Shown here piece after piece: positions 37,037 through 47,827 of a stretch of DNA of 64,000 nucleotides (position 1 is its first letter; each line of letters begins with the position of its first letter). The position numbers were made by a program, and so were the translations under genes. The notes under the pieces were generated by a model that made no database searches, was not told where the DNA came from, and was given only the letters and a program-made list of their open reading frames with translations. The stretch is from Prochlorococcus sp. AG-402-B19. Its GTDB lineage: Bacteria; Cyanobacteriota; Cyanobacteriia; PCC-6307; Cyanobiaceae. Where the stretch lies: positions 1 to 64,000 of the forward strand of contig QCHM01000008.1 in the NCBI GenBank assembly GCA_003279615.1, read 5' to 3'.

Positions 37037-38143
37037 GTGGCATTTTCAAAAAAATTAAAACAGTTTTTCTCCTCTTCTCCAAAAAATAATAATTGGAATG
37101 GTCTTATAGAAACCTATAAAGACTGGTTACCAGTTACAAAGAAAACACCAATCATCACTTTAAAAGAAGGTGGAACTCCTCTTATAGAAATAAAAGCAAT
37201 AGCTGATCGAATTGGAAAAGGAGTAAAAGTATATGCAAAATATGACGGTCTCAACCCAACAGGGTCATTCAAAGATAGAGGAATGACCATGGCAATAAGC
37301 AAAGCAAAAGAGGCTGGTTGTGAAGCTGTAATTTGTGCAAGCACAGGCAATACATCGGCCTCTGCCGCTGCCTATGCGAGAAGAGGGGGCATGAGAGCAT
37401 TTGTTGTTATTCCAGAAGGTTATGTAGCTCAAGGAAAATTGGCTCAAGCTTTAGTTTATGGAGCAGAAGTTTTAGCTATTAAAGGAAATTTCGATAACGC
37501 GTTAGATATCGTTAGAGAATTATCAGATAAATATCCAATAACTTTAGTTAATTCCGTAAATCCATATAGATTACAAGGACAAAAAACAGCAGCTTTTGAA
37601 ATAATAGAAAATCTTGGAAATGCACCAGATTGGTTATGCATTCCAATGGGAAATGCAGGAAATATAACAGCTTACTGGATGGGTTTTGAAGAATATTTTC
37701 ATGCTAATAAATCTAAAAAACTTCCTAGAATGATGGGTTTTCAGGCTAGTGGTTCTGCCCCACTAGTTGAAGGGAAAAGCATCACCAATCCAGACACAAT
37801 TGCCACTGCAATTAGAATTGGGAATCCTGTAAATAAAGAAAAGGCTCTTTTAGTAAGAGAAGCAAGCAATGGTAACTTTTCCTCCGTAACAGATTTAGAA
37901 ATCATAAATGCATATAAAATTCTTGGAAAAGAAGAAGGTATTTTTTGCGAGCCAGCTAGCGCAGCCTCTGTTGCAGGTTTATTAAAGAAAAAAGACGATG
38001 TACCAAAAAACTCAACAATTGTTTGTGTTCTTACAGGTAATGGTCTGAAAGATCCTGATTGTGCAATAGAAAATAATGAGGCTATTTTTCATACTGGCGT
38101 AGACGCTGAAATAAATTCAATTACAAAAAAAATGGGCTTTTAA
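37037..38143 (+). CDS. thrC: Threonine synthase
   Basis: The 368-residue PLP enzyme converts O-phosphohomoserine to threonine. The PLP-lysine lies in GLNPTGSFKDRGMTMAI near residue 79, the phosphate-binding loop in ASTGNTSASAAAYA near 100, and the C-terminal VLTGNGLKDP near 334. The start is GTG. It is the last gene on the left of the putative replication origin and points towards it. Confidence 0.96.
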   Translation: MAFSKKLKQFFSSSPKNNNWNGLIETYKDWLPVTKKTPIITLKEGGTPLIEIKAIADRIGKGVKVYAKYDGLNPTGSFKDRGMTMAISKAKEAGCEAVICASTGNTSASAAAYARRGGMRAFVVIPEGYVAQGKLAQALVYGAEVLAIKGNFDNALDIVRELSDKYPITLVNSVNPYRLQGQKTAAFEIIENLGNAPDWLCIPMGNAGNITAYWMGFEEYFHANKSKKLPRMMGFQASGSAPLVEGKSITNPDTIATAIRIGNPVNKEKALLVREASNGNFSSVTDLEIINAYKILGKEEGIFCEPASAASVAGLLKKKDDVPKNSTIVCVLTGNGLKDPDCAIENNEAIFHTGVDAEINSITKKMGF

Positions 38144-38206
38144 AGATATAAAAAGATCCAAAAAAAAAACTGTCTGTTGAATGAGGGGTTTTGTTTGTAT
38201 TTTTAA

Positions 38207-38215
38207 TGTGGAAAA
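38207..38215 (-). promoter_or_regulatory. DnaA box-like site 1
   Basis: TGTGGAAAA is the reverse complement of TTTTCCACA, the form of DnaA box common in cyanobacteria. Confidence 0.6.
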
Positions 38216-38247
38216 AAGAGCAAAAAATCTAAATACGGTTTTGTTTG

Positions 38248-38256
38248 TTTTCCACA
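38248..38256 (+). promoter_or_regulatory. DnaA box-like site 2
   Basis: A perfect TTTTCCACA on the plus strand, 33 bases after site 1. Confidence 0.65.
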
Positions 38257-38268
38257 ACTGATCCTATT

Positions 38269-38277
38269 CGTGGAAAA
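38269..38277 (-). promoter_or_regulatory. DnaA box-like site 3
   Basis: CGTGGAAAA is the reverse complement of TTTTCCACG, one mismatch from the sites on either side. Confidence 0.5.
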
Positions 38278-38305
38278 ATGATTTTTTCTCCACGGTCATA
38301 GTATT

Positions 38306-38314
38306 TTTTCCACA
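38306..38314 (+). promoter_or_regulatory. DnaA box-like site 5
   Basis: A perfect TTTTCCACA. A degenerate site 4 (TTCTCCACG) lies at 38286-38294. Confidence 0.65.
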
Positions 38315-38379
38315 CAAAAAAAATTAGATATTCCTTTGCTCCATTGATTTTTTTGAAATAACCACAAAACCCACAGGTA

Positions 38380-38391
38380 CTACTACTACTA
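38380..38391. repeat. DnaA-trio-like CTA repeat
   Basis: Four consecutive CTA triplets (3'-GAT-5' on the other strand) sit after a CCACAGG sequence and before an A/T tract. This is the order box - trio repeat - unwinding region described for the Bacillus subtilis DnaA-trio element. Confidence 0.5.
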
Positions 38392-38518
38392 GTTTAATTT
38401 CAATAAAAAAAGAGAATATAATAGAAGAAAAAAAATTTCGTTTTTTTTAACGGTCTTGCTATTTTGAAATGGCTATGAAATTCTTATACCAAAGGATTTT
38501 ATTTTTTTAGATAACTGG

Positions 38519-39679
38519 ATGAAATTAAATTGTTCCCAATTTGAATTGAATGCGGCTTTGCAGTTAGTTAGTAAAGCAGTTTCTAATCGACCAACACATC
38601 CTGTTTTAGCAAATGTTTTATTAGCAGCTGATGAAGTAACTGGAAAATTACGTTTAACAGGATTTGATTTAAGTTTAGGAATACAAACTTCAATATCCGC
38701 TTCTATAGAAAATAGTGGAGCGATTACCTTGCCAGCTAAATTGTTTTGTGAAATTGTTTCTAAATTATCTAATGATTCTCCATTAGTTTTAAGTTCAGAT
38801 GATATTAGTCAGCAAGTTGAATTAACTAGTAATAATGGATCATATAAAGTTAAAGGAATGCCAGCTGATGATTTTCCCGATTTACCTTTAGTAGAAAGTG
38901 GAACTTCTCTTAAGTTAAATCCTTTGTCGCTATCAAGTGCTATTAAATCAACTTTATTTGCAAGTAGTACTGATGAGGCTAAACAATTACTTACGGGCGT
39001 AAATCTTACGTTTGATGGTTATGGTCTCGAATCTGCTGCTACTGATGGACATAGATTGGCTATTTTAAATTTAAATAACATTATATCTGAATCAAATGAT
39101 AAAACTACAGTTACAAATATAGAAAAGTTTTCTATTACATTACCATCTAAATCGTTAAGGGAAATAGAAAAGTTTTTAAGTACTTGTGATATTAATCAGC
39201 CAATTGAATTTTTTATTGATAACGGTCAAGTAGTTTTTATATCTTTAGACGAAATTATAACTATTAGAGCTTTAGATGGTTCTTATCCAAACTATTCTCA
39301 ATTATTACCACAAACATTTTCAAATATTTTAGAATTTGATAGAAAACAATTTATTGCATCATTAGAAAGGATAGCTGTTTTAGCTGATCAACATAATAAT
39401 GTTATTAAAATAAATTGTGATAATTCTGAAAATTTAATTCAAATAACTACCGATGCTCAAGATGTAGGAGCTGGTTCAGAATCTTTGCCAGTATCGTTTA
39501 ATGGTGAATCATTTCAAATAGCTTTTAATGTTAGATATTTATTAGATGGTTTGAAAGTTATAGATTCAAATTCTATAAAGTTAAGTTGTAATGCCCCTAC
39601 AACACCAGCAGTTTTTTCTCCAATTAATAGCGATATTAATTTTACTTATTTAGTTATGCCAATACAAATAAGAAACTAA
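38519..39679 (+). CDS. dnaN: DNA polymerase III sliding clamp (beta subunit)
   Basis: The 386-residue protein forms the ring-shaped processivity clamp. Three repeated clamp domains of about 125 residues are expected. Visible family features include LNAALQLVSKAVSNRPTHPVL at the N-terminus, ATDGHRLAIL near residue 178 and the C-terminal YLVMPIQIRN, which matches the conserved VMPMR-like end. It is the first gene to the right of the putative origin and is followed by a short unknown gene and purL. Confidence 0.96.
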   Translation: MKLNCSQFELNAALQLVSKAVSNRPTHPVLANVLLAADEVTGKLRLTGFDLSLGIQTSISASIENSGAITLPAKLFCEIVSKLSNDSPLVLSSDDISQQVELTSNNGSYKVKGMPADDFPDLPLVESGTSLKLNPLSLSSAIKSTLFASSTDEAKQLLTGVNLTFDGYGLESAATDGHRLAILNLNNIISESNDKTTVTNIEKFSITLPSKSLREIEKFLSTCDINQPIEFFIDNGQVVFISLDEIITIRALDGSYPNYSQLLPQTFSNILEFDRKQFIASLERIAVLADQHNNVIKINCDNSENLIQITTDAQDVGAGSESLPVSFNGESFQIAFNVRYLLDGLKVIDSNSIKLSCNAPTTPAVFSPINSDINFTYLVMPIQIRN

Positions 39680-39681
39680 TT

Positions 39682-40467
39682 TTGGCAATACCAACTAAAT
39701 TATTATTAAGCGATTTATTAAAACTTAATGTTCGCTGCGATAAAGGATTTGATCATGGTCCTGTTGTTCGTGCTTGGATGCATCCTCCTGCTCATAGAAT
39801 ATTAGGATGGATAAGTCGTCCATCGACTTTGAAATTACAAAGAGAGGTTTGGAAACTAGATCAATTAAAAGGAATTAATCAGCAGGAAGTATATGTAAAA
39901 GGGAATTGTTCTATTTCAGATGAACAAACTTTAGAACGTTTTCCAACTTTAATGAATTCAAATATTTTTAATAGAAGTGGACAGAGATTAGGTTTTCTGG
40001 CCGATTTTGTTTTTGAAATTAAAAAAGGAAAGATTCAATATTATTTAGTTAGTCGTTCAAATCCATTAATACCTGGAACAAGTCGATGGCGCTTATCTAT
40101 ATCTCAAATTATGGATAAACAACCTGGTTCCATTTCTTGCGATATTGATACATTTAATGATTTACCAATACAAAAAGCAAGTTTAAGAGAAGAAATTCTT
40201 ACTAAGAGTAGAAAGTGGAAAAGCCAATTTGATGATTTAACTTATAATGCGTCAGATAGACTCGAAGGTTGGATCGATGATCAAATTAATGATGATGAAA
40301 ATGAAAATATAGAAAATTCATTTATTTCTGAAAATAATTTTCACTCTTATGATGATTGGATCGACAACCTAGATATAGATAGTTCGGATGAATTCAATAC
40401 AATGAAAGAAAAAGATCGTAAAACAAGCTCAATCAATGAAAGAGATCTTGATCCCTGGATTGAATAA
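39682..40467 (+). CDS. PRC-barrel-like conserved protein
   Basis: The 261-residue protein has an N-terminal half with PRC-barrel-like strands (QRLGFLADFVFEIKKGKIQYYLVSR, about residues 95-119, after an earlier repeat near 40-60) and an acidic, probably disordered C-terminal half. The family occurs beside dnaN in Prochlorococcus, from memory, but no function is known. The TTG start is 2 bases after the dnaN stop, and purL starts right after its stop, so dnaN, this gene and purL look like one operon. Confidence 0.7.
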   Translation: MAIPTKLLLSDLLKLNVRCDKGFDHGPVVRAWMHPPAHRILGWISRPSTLKLQREVWKLDQLKGINQQEVYVKGNCSISDEQTLERFPTLMNSNIFNRSGQRLGFLADFVFEIKKGKIQYYLVSRSNPLIPGTSRWRLSISQIMDKQPGSISCDIDTFNDLPIQKASLREEILTKSRKWKSQFDDLTYNASDRLEGWIDDQINDDENENIENSFISENNFHSYDDWIDNLDIDSSDEFNTMKEKDRKTSSINERDLDPWIE

Positions 40468-42873
40468 ATGACAATTTTTTCTGAGAACGAAGATTTTAAT
40501 CAATTAATTAATTCATCAAAATTTTTTGTTGAATATGACGTCTTATCTTCACTAAGTCAAGAAGGTTTAAAAAAAACTGATTATATAGAAATTTGTAGAA
40601 GATTAAATCGACCACCCAATAGAAATGAATTAGGAATGTTTGGTGTTATGTGGTCTGAGCATTGTTGTTATCGTAATTCTAAGCCTTTATTAATGAATTT
40701 TCCTACAACAGGTAAACGAATACTTGTTGGTCCAGGAGAAAATGCAGGAGTAGTGGATATTGGTTTTGGTCAAAAGTTAGTTTTTAAAATTGAGAGTCAT
40801 AATCATCCATCTGCTGTAGAACCTTTTCAAGGAGCTGCAACTGGTGTAGGTGGCATTTTAAGAGATATTTTTACCATGGGCGCCAGGCCAATTGCTTTAT
40901 TAAATGCTTTAAGGTTTGGTCCTTTAGAAGATGAAAAAAACATCACTTTATTGGAAGGTGTTGTCGCAGGAATTTCGCATTATGGCAACTGTGTAGGTGT
41001 TCCTACTGTCGGAGGAGAAGTTCGTTTTGATACTAGTTACGCTGGTAATCCTTTAGTTAATGCAATGGCATTAGGTCTAATGGAAACAGATGAAATAGTT
41101 TGCTCAGGAGCTAGTGGAATAGATTTTCCAGTTCTTTATGTAGGAAACACTACTGGTAGAGATGGCATGGGAGGAGCAAGTTTTGCTAGTTCTGAACTTT
41201 CAAAAACTTCAATTGATGATCGTCCTGCTGTTCAAGTAGGTGATCCTTTTTTTGAAAAAGGATTAATAGAAGCTTGTTTAGAAGCATTTAAAACAGGATA
41301 TGTAGTTGCTGCACAGGATATGGGAGCGGCAGGTCTTACATGTAGCTGTTCTGAAATGGCTTCAAAAGGTGAGGTTGGTATCGAATTGAATCTTGACCTT
41401 GTTCCAGCTAGAGAAAAAGGAATGACTGCATATGAATTTTTATTATCTGAGTCCCAAGAAAGAATGCTTTTTGTTGTGAAACCAGGTTCAGAAAAACAAT
41501 TAACAGAATTATTTACGAGATGGGGATTATATGTTGAAGTTGTGGGAAAAATCTTACAAGAAAAAGTTGTTAGGGTACTTCATAAAGGACAAGTAGTAGC
41601 TAATTTACCAGCATCTGCACTTGCTGACGATACTCCTATAGAAGAACATTTATTATTAAATTCAATACCTGATTATTTACAAGATCATTGGAAATGGACA
41701 GAAGATTTGTTACCAACACATTTAAATAATGGAATCATAAATATAAAGAATAATTTATTTATTAGCTGGAATAATATTTTATTAGATTTATTGAGCAATC
41801 CTTCAATAGCTTCAAAGAATTGGGTTTATAAACAATATGATTATCAAGTGCAATCAAATACGGTTGTTTTTCCTGGTGAAGCTGATGCTGCAGTTATTAG
41901 AATTCGTCCTCAAAATGAATTTAAAAACAAATTAAATCAAGATAGAGGGATAGCATCTGTAGTTGATTGTAATGACAGATGGGTATATTTAGACCCTCAA
42001 CGAGGAAGTATGTCTGCTGTTGCAGAAGCAGCTAGAAATTTAAGTTGTGTTGGAGCCGAACCTATTGCTATTACTAATAATCTAAATTTTTCGTCTCCAG
42101 ATAATCCCGTAGGTTTTTGGCAATTATCAATGTCATGTAAAGGCATAACAAATGCTTGTAATGCATTAAATACTCCTGTTACAGGAGGAAATGTTTCTTT
42201 GTACAATGAAACAAAATTATCAGATGATACCGTGATTCCTATACATCCAACTCCGGTAATTGGTATGGTTGGATTAATAGAAAATATAAATAATATTTGT
42301 AAAAAATCTTGGCTTAAATCAGGTGATCAAATATGGATGATTGGTATACCTTTAGAAACTGATACTAATAAAGATAATAGAATTACACTTTCCGCTTCAT
42401 CTTATTTAGAGTATATTCATGGGTTAAAAACTGGTAGACCTCCAGAAATAGATTTAATTTTAGAAAAACAAGTTCAATCATTTTTAAGAACAATAATTAA
42501 AAAAAATATTATTAATTCAGCTCATGACTTGGGTGATGGTGGTCTAGCAGTAGCTATATCTGAATGTTGTATTTCTTCTGGGTTTGGAGCAAATATTGTC
42601 TTACCGCCAAGTCAGTCAAGATTAGATCGTCTTCTTTTTGCTGAAGGAGGAGGTAGAGTCTTAATTAGTTGTTCAGATGATCAAGCATTGGACTTAAAAG
42701 ATTATTATAAAAAAACATCAGTATCTAATTGTTTTTCTATCTCTCATTTAGGTACTGTAAATAATAATAAAAACTTATCAGTGTATCAATCAGATAATTT
42801 GATTTTAGATATAAATATTATTGATTTAAAAGAGAAATATAAAAATACTATTTATAAAAAAATATCTAAATAA
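40468..42873 (+). CDS. purL: Phosphoribosylformylglycinamidine synthase II
   Basis: The 801-residue ATP-dependent enzyme makes FGAM in purine synthesis, using ammonia delivered with PurQ and PurS. Motifs visible include [15 protein letters not shown] near residue 65, [23 protein letters not shown] near 110 and the repeated half with [10 protein letters not shown] near 575. Length fits the small bacterial PurL without a fused glutaminase. The ATG abuts the stop of the upstream gene. purF follows 61 bases downstream. Confidence 0.96.
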   Translation: MTIFSENEDFNQLINSSKFFVEYDVLSSLSQEGLKKTDYIEICRRLNRPPNRNELGMFGVMWSEHCCYRNSKPLLMNFPTTGKRILVGPGENAGVVDIGFGQKLVFKIESHNHPSAVEPFQGAATGVGGILRDIFTMGARPIALLNALRFGPLEDEKNITLLEGVVAGISHYGNCVGVPTVGGEVRFDTSYAGNPLVNAMALGLMETDEIVCSGASGIDFPVLYVGNTTGRDGMGGASFASSELSKTSIDDRPAVQVGDPFFEKGLIEACLEAFKTGYVVAAQDMGAAGLTCSCSEMASKGEVGIELNLDLVPAREKGMTAYEFLLSESQERMLFVVKPGSEKQLTELFTRWGLYVEVVGKILQEKVVRVLHKGQVVANLPASALADDTPIEEHLLLNSIPDYLQDHWKWTEDLLPTHLNNGIINIKNNLFISWNNILLDLLSNPSIASKNWVYKQYDYQVQSNTVVFPGEADAAVIRIRPQNEFKNKLNQDRGIASVVDCNDRWVYLDPQRGSMSAVAEAARNLSCVGAEPIAITNNLNFSSPDNPVGFWQLSMSCKGITNACNALNTPVTGGNVSLYNETKLSDDTVIPIHPTPVIGMVGLIENINNICKKSWLKSGDQIWMIGIPLETDTNKDNRITLSASSYLEYIHGLKTGRPPEIDLILEKQVQSFLRTIIKKNIINSAHDLGDGGLAVAISECCISSGFGANIVLPPSQSRLDRLLFAEGGGRVLISCSDDQALDLKDYYKKTSVSNCFSISHLGTVNNNKNLSVYQSDNLILDINIIDLKEKYKNTIYKKISK

Positions 42874-42934
42874 AATAAACTATGATTTATAATTTTAAAA
42901 TTAAAATTATTTTATTTAACGGGGGAAATATAAT

Positions 42935-44392
42935 ATGTGTGGAATTGTAGGAGTAGTTTCAACAGAGCAATGTAATCAACAAATTTATGACAGTTTGTTG
43001 TTGCTACAGCATAGAGGACAAGATTCCACTGGTATTGCAACAATGGATGGAAGTGTTTTTCATATTAATAAATCTAAAGGTCAAGTCCGCGAAGCTTATA
43101 GAACTAGAGATATGAGAGGTTTGATTGGAAAAACTGGGTTAGGCCATGTAAGGTACGCTACTAAAGGAGCTGCTCATCGAGAGGAAGAAGCTCAACCTTT
43201 TTATGTAAACGCTCCTTATGGAATTATTCTTGTACATAATGGAAATTTAACTAATACAAGAGAGTTAGAAAAAGAACTTTTTAAAATTGATAGAAGACAT
43301 ACAAATACTTCAAGTGATACAGAAATGTTATTAAATGTTTTTGCAACTGAGTTAAATGATGCAATACAAGGAAGAGATTTAAACCCAGAGGATCTTTTTG
43401 ATTCTGTTAAAAGACTTCATTCAAGGGTTGAAGGATCTTATGCTTCAATTGCTTTAATTGCTGGGCATGGTCTTTTAGCTTTTAGAGATCCTTTTGGTAT
43501 TCGGCCTTTAGTTATTGGGAAAAGGACTACAAGAGATAATAAATCTGAGTGGGTGATTGCAAGTGAATCATTGGTCATTGAAAATAATGATTATCAAATT
43601 CTTAGAGATGTTGAACCAGGAGAGGCAATATTTATTTCTTCTGATGGTGAGTTTTTCTCTAAACAATGCTCAAATAATCCTCAATTATTTCCTTGTTCAT
43701 TTGAATATGTGTATTTAGCCAGACCTGATTCAATCATGAATGGTATTTCTGTTTATGAGTCAAGATTAAGAATGGGAGACTTATTGGCTGAAACTATAAA
43801 AAAACAAATTTCGTTAGGAGATATAGATGTAGTAATGCCAATTCCTGACTCATCTAGACCAGCTGCAATGCAAGTAGCAAGACAGCTCGGGATTGAATAT
43901 AGAGAGGGCTTTTTTAAGAATCGTTATGTTGGTAGAACATTTATTATGCCCGGTCAATCTTTAAGAAAACGTTCTGTTCGTCAAAAGTTAAATGCAATGA
44001 GTACTGAATTTAAAAATAAAAATGTTTTAATAGTTGATGATTCTGTTGTTCGTGGAACAACATCTCAACAAATCGTTCAAATGGCTAGGAGTGCAGGTGC
44101 TAACAATGTTACGTTTACCTCTGCTGCACCACCAATTAGATATCCACATGTTTATGGAATTAATATGCCAAGTAGAAATGAATTGATTGCTTATAATAGA
44201 AATATAGATGAAATAGAAGATAATTTATCTATCGATAAAATGATCTATCAAGAAGTAGATGATCTTATGAAAGCCATAATAAAAGGCTCTAAAATTAAGG
44301 ACTTAGATTTATCTTGTTTTACCGGAAAGTATGTTACGGGAACAGTCACTGATGAATATTTGGCTTGGGTAGAAAAAACCTCTTTATCTTAA
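42935..44392 (+). CDS. purF: Amidophosphoribosyltransferase
   Basis: The 485-residue enzyme transfers glutamine amide nitrogen to PRPP, the first committed purine step. The class II glutaminase nucleophile is Cys2 (MCGIVGVVS), so no propeptide is present in this form. The PRPP-binding loop [19 protein letters not shown] lies near residue 365. A GGGGGA sequence precedes the ATG by about 10 bases. It is convergent with the topoisomerase gene, overlapping by four bases (TTAA). Confidence 0.96.
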   Translation: MCGIVGVVSTEQCNQQIYDSLLLLQHRGQDSTGIATMDGSVFHINKSKGQVREAYRTRDMRGLIGKTGLGHVRYATKGAAHREEEAQPFYVNAPYGIILVHNGNLTNTRELEKELFKIDRRHTNTSSDTEMLLNVFATELNDAIQGRDLNPEDLFDSVKRLHSRVEGSYASIALIAGHGLLAFRDPFGIRPLVIGKRTTRDNKSEWVIASESLVIENNDYQILRDVEPGEAIFISSDGEFFSKQCSNNPQLFPCSFEYVYLARPDSIMNGISVYESRLRMGDLLAETIKKQISLGDIDVVMPIPDSSRPAAMQVARQLGIEYREGFFKNRYVGRTFIMPGQSLRKRSVRQKLNAMSTEFKNKNVLIVDDSVVRGTTSQQIVQMARSAGANNVTFTSAAPPIRYPHVYGINMPSRNELIAYNRNIDEIEDNLSIDKMIYQEVDDLMKAIIKGSKIKDLDLSCFTGKYVTGTVTDEYLAWVEKTSLS

Positions 44393-46872
44393 TTATTTTC
44401 TGGTAAAATCATTGAAAAAATAGATTCTATAGATTCATCATCATTTAGGGTTAAATTTAATTTACTTTCTTTTTTATATGGACTATCAAAAATTTGATCT
44501 GCTTCTAAGTTTTTATATCTTTCTTGACTGGTTTTGATATAAATATAATTATTATTTATAAAACAACTTATAACTCTATTTTTTACCATTTTAGTATCTT
44601 TTATATTTATTCCTATTATTCCTAATTCGCCTTTTTTTGATGTTTTTATTTCATTAGTCTTATATTTTATGAATGATCCTTTACTAGTTATTAAAACTAA
44701 ATCTTTAACACTTTTTTCATCTATATTTAATACTTCAATAATACTTTCACCGGGAAATAATTTTATTATACTTGTTCCTTGAGCTAATTTTCCCATGCAA
44801 GGAAAATCATTTAATGTTACCTTTAGCTTAATAATTCTCCCAATATCACTTATTATAAAAAGATAGCTATTTTCTTCGCAAAGTATACAAGATTTAAGTT
44901 TAATATCTTTTTTTAATTTTAAAATAGTAGTTGATCTATTGGAAATCTCACTAATTTCATTAATTGCAATTCTTTTAAACTTTCCATCACTACTTATTAA
45001 ACCTAAAATAACATCTTTATTTGCTGGCAATGGAATAAAATTAATTATTTTTTTATCTTCTAAACCGGCTGGTAAAAATTGTTCTAAAGGTCCAGGTCTT
45101 TGTCCTGCAAATTCCCATTTTAGAAGACCTAGTTTTCCTTGAGCATCGACCACTAATATTTTCGGCTCATCTTTAACTGGCCATATTAGTTGAGTAGGTT
45201 GTATATTTTTATTTTCTTGATTATTCTCCTTCAACTTTAATTTTTTTACTGTCATTGAGGGTACTATTTTTATGTCATTGTTTGATTGAATTATGATTTC
45301 AGAATCTAATGATAATTGCTTTAAAGCATTCATTCTTTGTAGTTCTTTATTTGGTCTTTGATTTGCTATTCGTTCTGCAATAAGTGCATCTCCACCTTCT
45401 ATTAATTTTGTTTTTCTAGAACTTCCAAATCTTTTTTTAAGTTCTTTTAATTCTTTAATCATTACTTTCATTAAGTTTTCTCTGTTGTTAATTATTGATT
45501 CCAGTTCATTCCTTTCTAGTTTTAAATCTTTAATTTCATTCTTTAATGAGTTTTTTTCAAGGCTTGTTATTTTTTTTAATGGCATTGCTAAAATCCCATC
45601 AGCTTGTCTTTCATTAATATTTAAGCTATTAATTAATTTATTTTTTGCTTCAGTTGCATCTTTAGATTTTTCAATTAAATTAATTATTTCTCTAAGATTA
45701 TTTATTGCTTGAATAAGAGCCTCAACTATTTCTTGCCTTGTTTTTAATTTTTTTAATAAAAAATTACTTCTATGTAAAATTGTATTTTCTCTGAATTCTA
45801 GAAAATTATCTAATAATTTTCTTAATGTTAGTTGTACTGGTTGACCATTTACTAAAGCAAGCAAAATAGCACCAAAATTACTTTGTAAGGAAGTTTTTTG
45901 ATATAAAAAATCAAGAATTTTTTCAGGATCAGAATCTCTTTTAACCTCTATAAGAATTCTCATCCCATCCCGATCACTTTCATCTCTAATATCTGCTATG
46001 CCAGATACTTTACCGCTATTTACAAGTTCAGCTAACTTTTCAATCCAGTTAGCTTTATTTAATTGATATGGTAATTCACTAATAATAATACCGCTTCTTT
46101 TATGTTTACCTTTACCAGGATTAATTTCTTCAATGTGTGCTATTCCTCTCATTGTTATACTTCCTCTTCCCTTTGTATAAGTTTCTTTTATTCCATTACT
46201 AATTAATATTTCACCTCCTGTTGGAAAGTCTGGTCCGGGGATGATATCTAATAATTTTTCTTCGTTTAAAGAGGGTTTCTTTATTATTGCTATTAATGCT
46301 TCTACTACTTCATTCAAGTTATGGGGAGGAATACTTGTTGCCATTCCTACGGCAATTCCTGCACTTCCATTTAAAAGAAGAAAAGGAAGTTGAGCAGGTA
46401 AGACATCAGGTTCTTGTTGGGATCCATCAAAATTTGGCGAAAAATCAACAGTTTCTTGATCTATTTCACTTAAAATTGCATCGTTGGATATTGGTGCTAA
46501 TCGAGTTTCTGTATATCTCATTGCAGCTGGTGGATCATCATCAATTGATCCAAAGTTTCCATGTCCATCAAGAATTGGATATCTTGAACTGAAAATCTGT
46601 ACTTGTCTTACAAGGGCGTCATAAACTGCTTGATCTCCGTGTGGATGATATTTTCCAAGAACATCTCCTACAACACGAGCACATTTTCTGTATGGCCTAT
46701 CGGGTGTAAGTCCTAATTCGTGCATTGCAAAAAGAATTCTTCTTTGCACTGGTTTCAAACCATCTCTCGCATCCGGCAATGCTCTGCCAACGATTACGCT
46801 CATTGCGTACTCGAGGTAAGAACGTTGCATTTCTTGATGCAACGATATTGGTTTCAGTCTTTCTTTGGCCAT
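44389..46872 (-). CDS. parC: Type II topoisomerase A subunit (GyrA/ParC-like)
   Basis: The product is about 827 residues if begun at ATG 46872 ([11 protein letters not shown]), the natural family start; the track adds eight codons. The breakage-reunion domain carries the catalytic Tyr120 in [13 protein letters not shown] and [15 protein letters not shown] before it. A coiled-coil segment follows (about 370-480), then a beta-pinwheel C-terminus. No GyrA-box (QRRGGKG-like) is seen, which is closer to ParC than GyrA, so I use parC with caution. Marine picocyanobacteria keep two such genes. Confidence 0.85.
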   Translation of the reverse strand: MAKERLKPISLHQEMQRSYLEYAMSVIVGRALPDARDGLKPVQRRILFAMHELGLTPDRPYRKCARVVGDVLGKYHPHGDQAVYDALVRQVQIFSSRYPILDGHGNFGSIDDDPPAAMRYTETRLAPISNDAILSEIDQETVDFSPNFDGSQQEPDVLPAQLPFLLLNGSAGIAVGMATSIPPHNLNEVVEALIAIIKKPSLNEEKLLDIIPGPDFPTGGEILISNGIKETYTKGRGSITMRGIAHIEEINPGKGKHKRSGIIISELPYQLNKANWIEKLAELVNSGKVSGIADIRDESDRDGMRILIEVKRDSDPEKILDFLYQKTSLQSNFGAILLALVNGQPVQLTLRKLLDNFLEFRENTILHRSNFLLKKLKTRQEIVEALIQAINNLREIINLIEKSKDATEAKNKLINSLNINERQADGILAMPLKKITSLEKNSLKNEIKDLKLERNELESIINNRENLMKVMIKELKELKKRFGSSRKTKLIEGGDALIAERIANQRPNKELQRMNALKQLSLDSEIIIQSNNDIKIVPSMTVKKLKLKENNQENKNIQPTQLIWPVKDEPKILVVDAQGKLGLLKWEFAGQRPGPLEQFLPAGLEDKKIINFIPLPANKDVILGLISSDGKFKRIAINEISEISNRSTTILKLKKDIKLKSCILCEENSYLFIISDIGRIIKLKVTLNDFPCMGKLAQGTSIIKLFPGESIIEVLNIDEKSVKDLVLITSKGSFIKYKTNEIKTSKKGELGIIGINIKDTKMVKNRVISCFINNNYIYIKTSQERYKNLEADQIFDSPYKKESKLNLTLNDDESIESIFSMILPENN

Positions 46873-46955
46873 CTTTAAGTATCTTAGAGGCCTCAATTTC
46901 TTTATTTAGGCTACTAACTAATCTGTTAAAAACCAGTTTTGTGTGAAAGATTAAT

Positions 46956-47825
46956 TCATTGAGTTTTTTCTTTCGCCTCTTCAACTGCCTTTTCCATTTC
47001 TTTAATTCTAAATAAAACTTGTGCTAATTTTTGTAATTTTTTACCCCATAATTGTTTTGCTTGATATTTGTTTGAAACATATTGAGGATTAGATTTTAGA
47101 GCATTTTTTGCTAATTTTATTGATTCAGTAGATTTATTATCAATTGAGAATAATGCGATTGCAAGAGCTAACATTGGTTCAGCATCATTGCTAATTTTAC
47201 TTGCTAATCTAAATTTTTTTATTGCTTCTTTTAAATTATCTAATTCATATAAAAGAAGCCCTTCATTGTTAATAGCTTGCCAAAAATTTGGCTTAATCTT
47301 TGATGATTTTTTAAAGGCAATAAGTGCTGATTTATAATTATTTAGCATTATTTCACAATTACCTAAAAGAAAATATCCTTTTTCATTATTTTTATTAATT
47401 GACAATCCTTTTTCTACAGAAACTTTACCTTTTTGGGGATCATTTAAATCCATATATATAGAAGCTTTTGTAAAATATATATTTTGTTCTTTTGGATTTA
47501 GCTTTATAGCTTCATTTATTGATGATAATGCCTCATGTTTTTTATTTGATCTTATTTGAGCTTCTGCAAGGCTTATCCAAAGAGCTATTTCTTTAGGATT
47601 TAATTTAATTCCTAATTTTAAAAGATTAATTGCTTCTTGATTTTGTCCAAATTGAATGAGTTGTATTGCTGTTTTTCCAATTTGTATGGATGAGGATTCT
47701 AATTCTTGTTTATTTGGTTCGTTAATTGTAGGTGAAAAAGCTTCTAATGATCTATTTATTATAGAAAATTCTAATAGACTTATACAAATTATAAATTGAT
47801 AAATTGTTGGAATTATTTTTTTCAT
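46956..47825 (-). CDS. TPR-repeat protein with signal sequence
   Basis: The 289-residue protein begins with a hydrophobic segment (IIPTIYQFIICISLLEF) like a signal peptide or anchor. About five to six tetratricopeptide repeats follow between residues 50 and 230, for example LNPKEIALWISLAEAQIRS and NENEKGYFLLGNCEIMLNNY-like units. TPRs bind proteins, so it may be an assembly factor on the membrane or in the periplasm. It ends before the topoisomerase gene and is separated from queG by 2 bases, so they are probably co-transcribed. Confidence 0.8.
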   Translation of the reverse strand: MKKIIPTIYQFIICISLLEFSIINRSLEAFSPTINEPNKQELESSSIQIGKTAIQLIQFGQNQEAINLLKLGIKLNPKEIALWISLAEAQIRSNKKHEALSSINEAIKLNPKEQNIYFTKASIYMDLNDPQKGKVSVEKGLSINKNNEKGYFLLGNCEIMLNNYKSALIAFKKSSKIKPNFWQAINNEGLLLYELDNLKEAIKKFRLASKISNDAEPMLALAIALFSIDNKSTESIKLAKNALKSNPQYVSNKYQAKQLWGKKLQKLAQVLFRIKEMEKAVEEAKEKTQ

Positions 47826-47827
47826 AT

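Larger units (their letters stand above)
38144..38518. other. Putative chromosomal replication origin (oriC)
   Basis: This 375-base gene-free stretch between thrC and dnaN holds a cluster of DnaA-box-like sites: TGTGGAAAA (38207-38215), TTTTCCACA (38248-38256), CGTGGAAAA (38269-38277), near-match TTCTCCACG (38286-38294) and TTTTCCACA (38306-38314). A CTA repeat (38380-38391) and a long A/T tract (about 38392-38450) follow. Strand composition also changes here: plus-strand genes to the left are A-rich, those to the right T-rich. In Prochlorococcus the origin is conventionally placed beside dnaN, and dnaA lies elsewhere. Confidence 0.8.
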
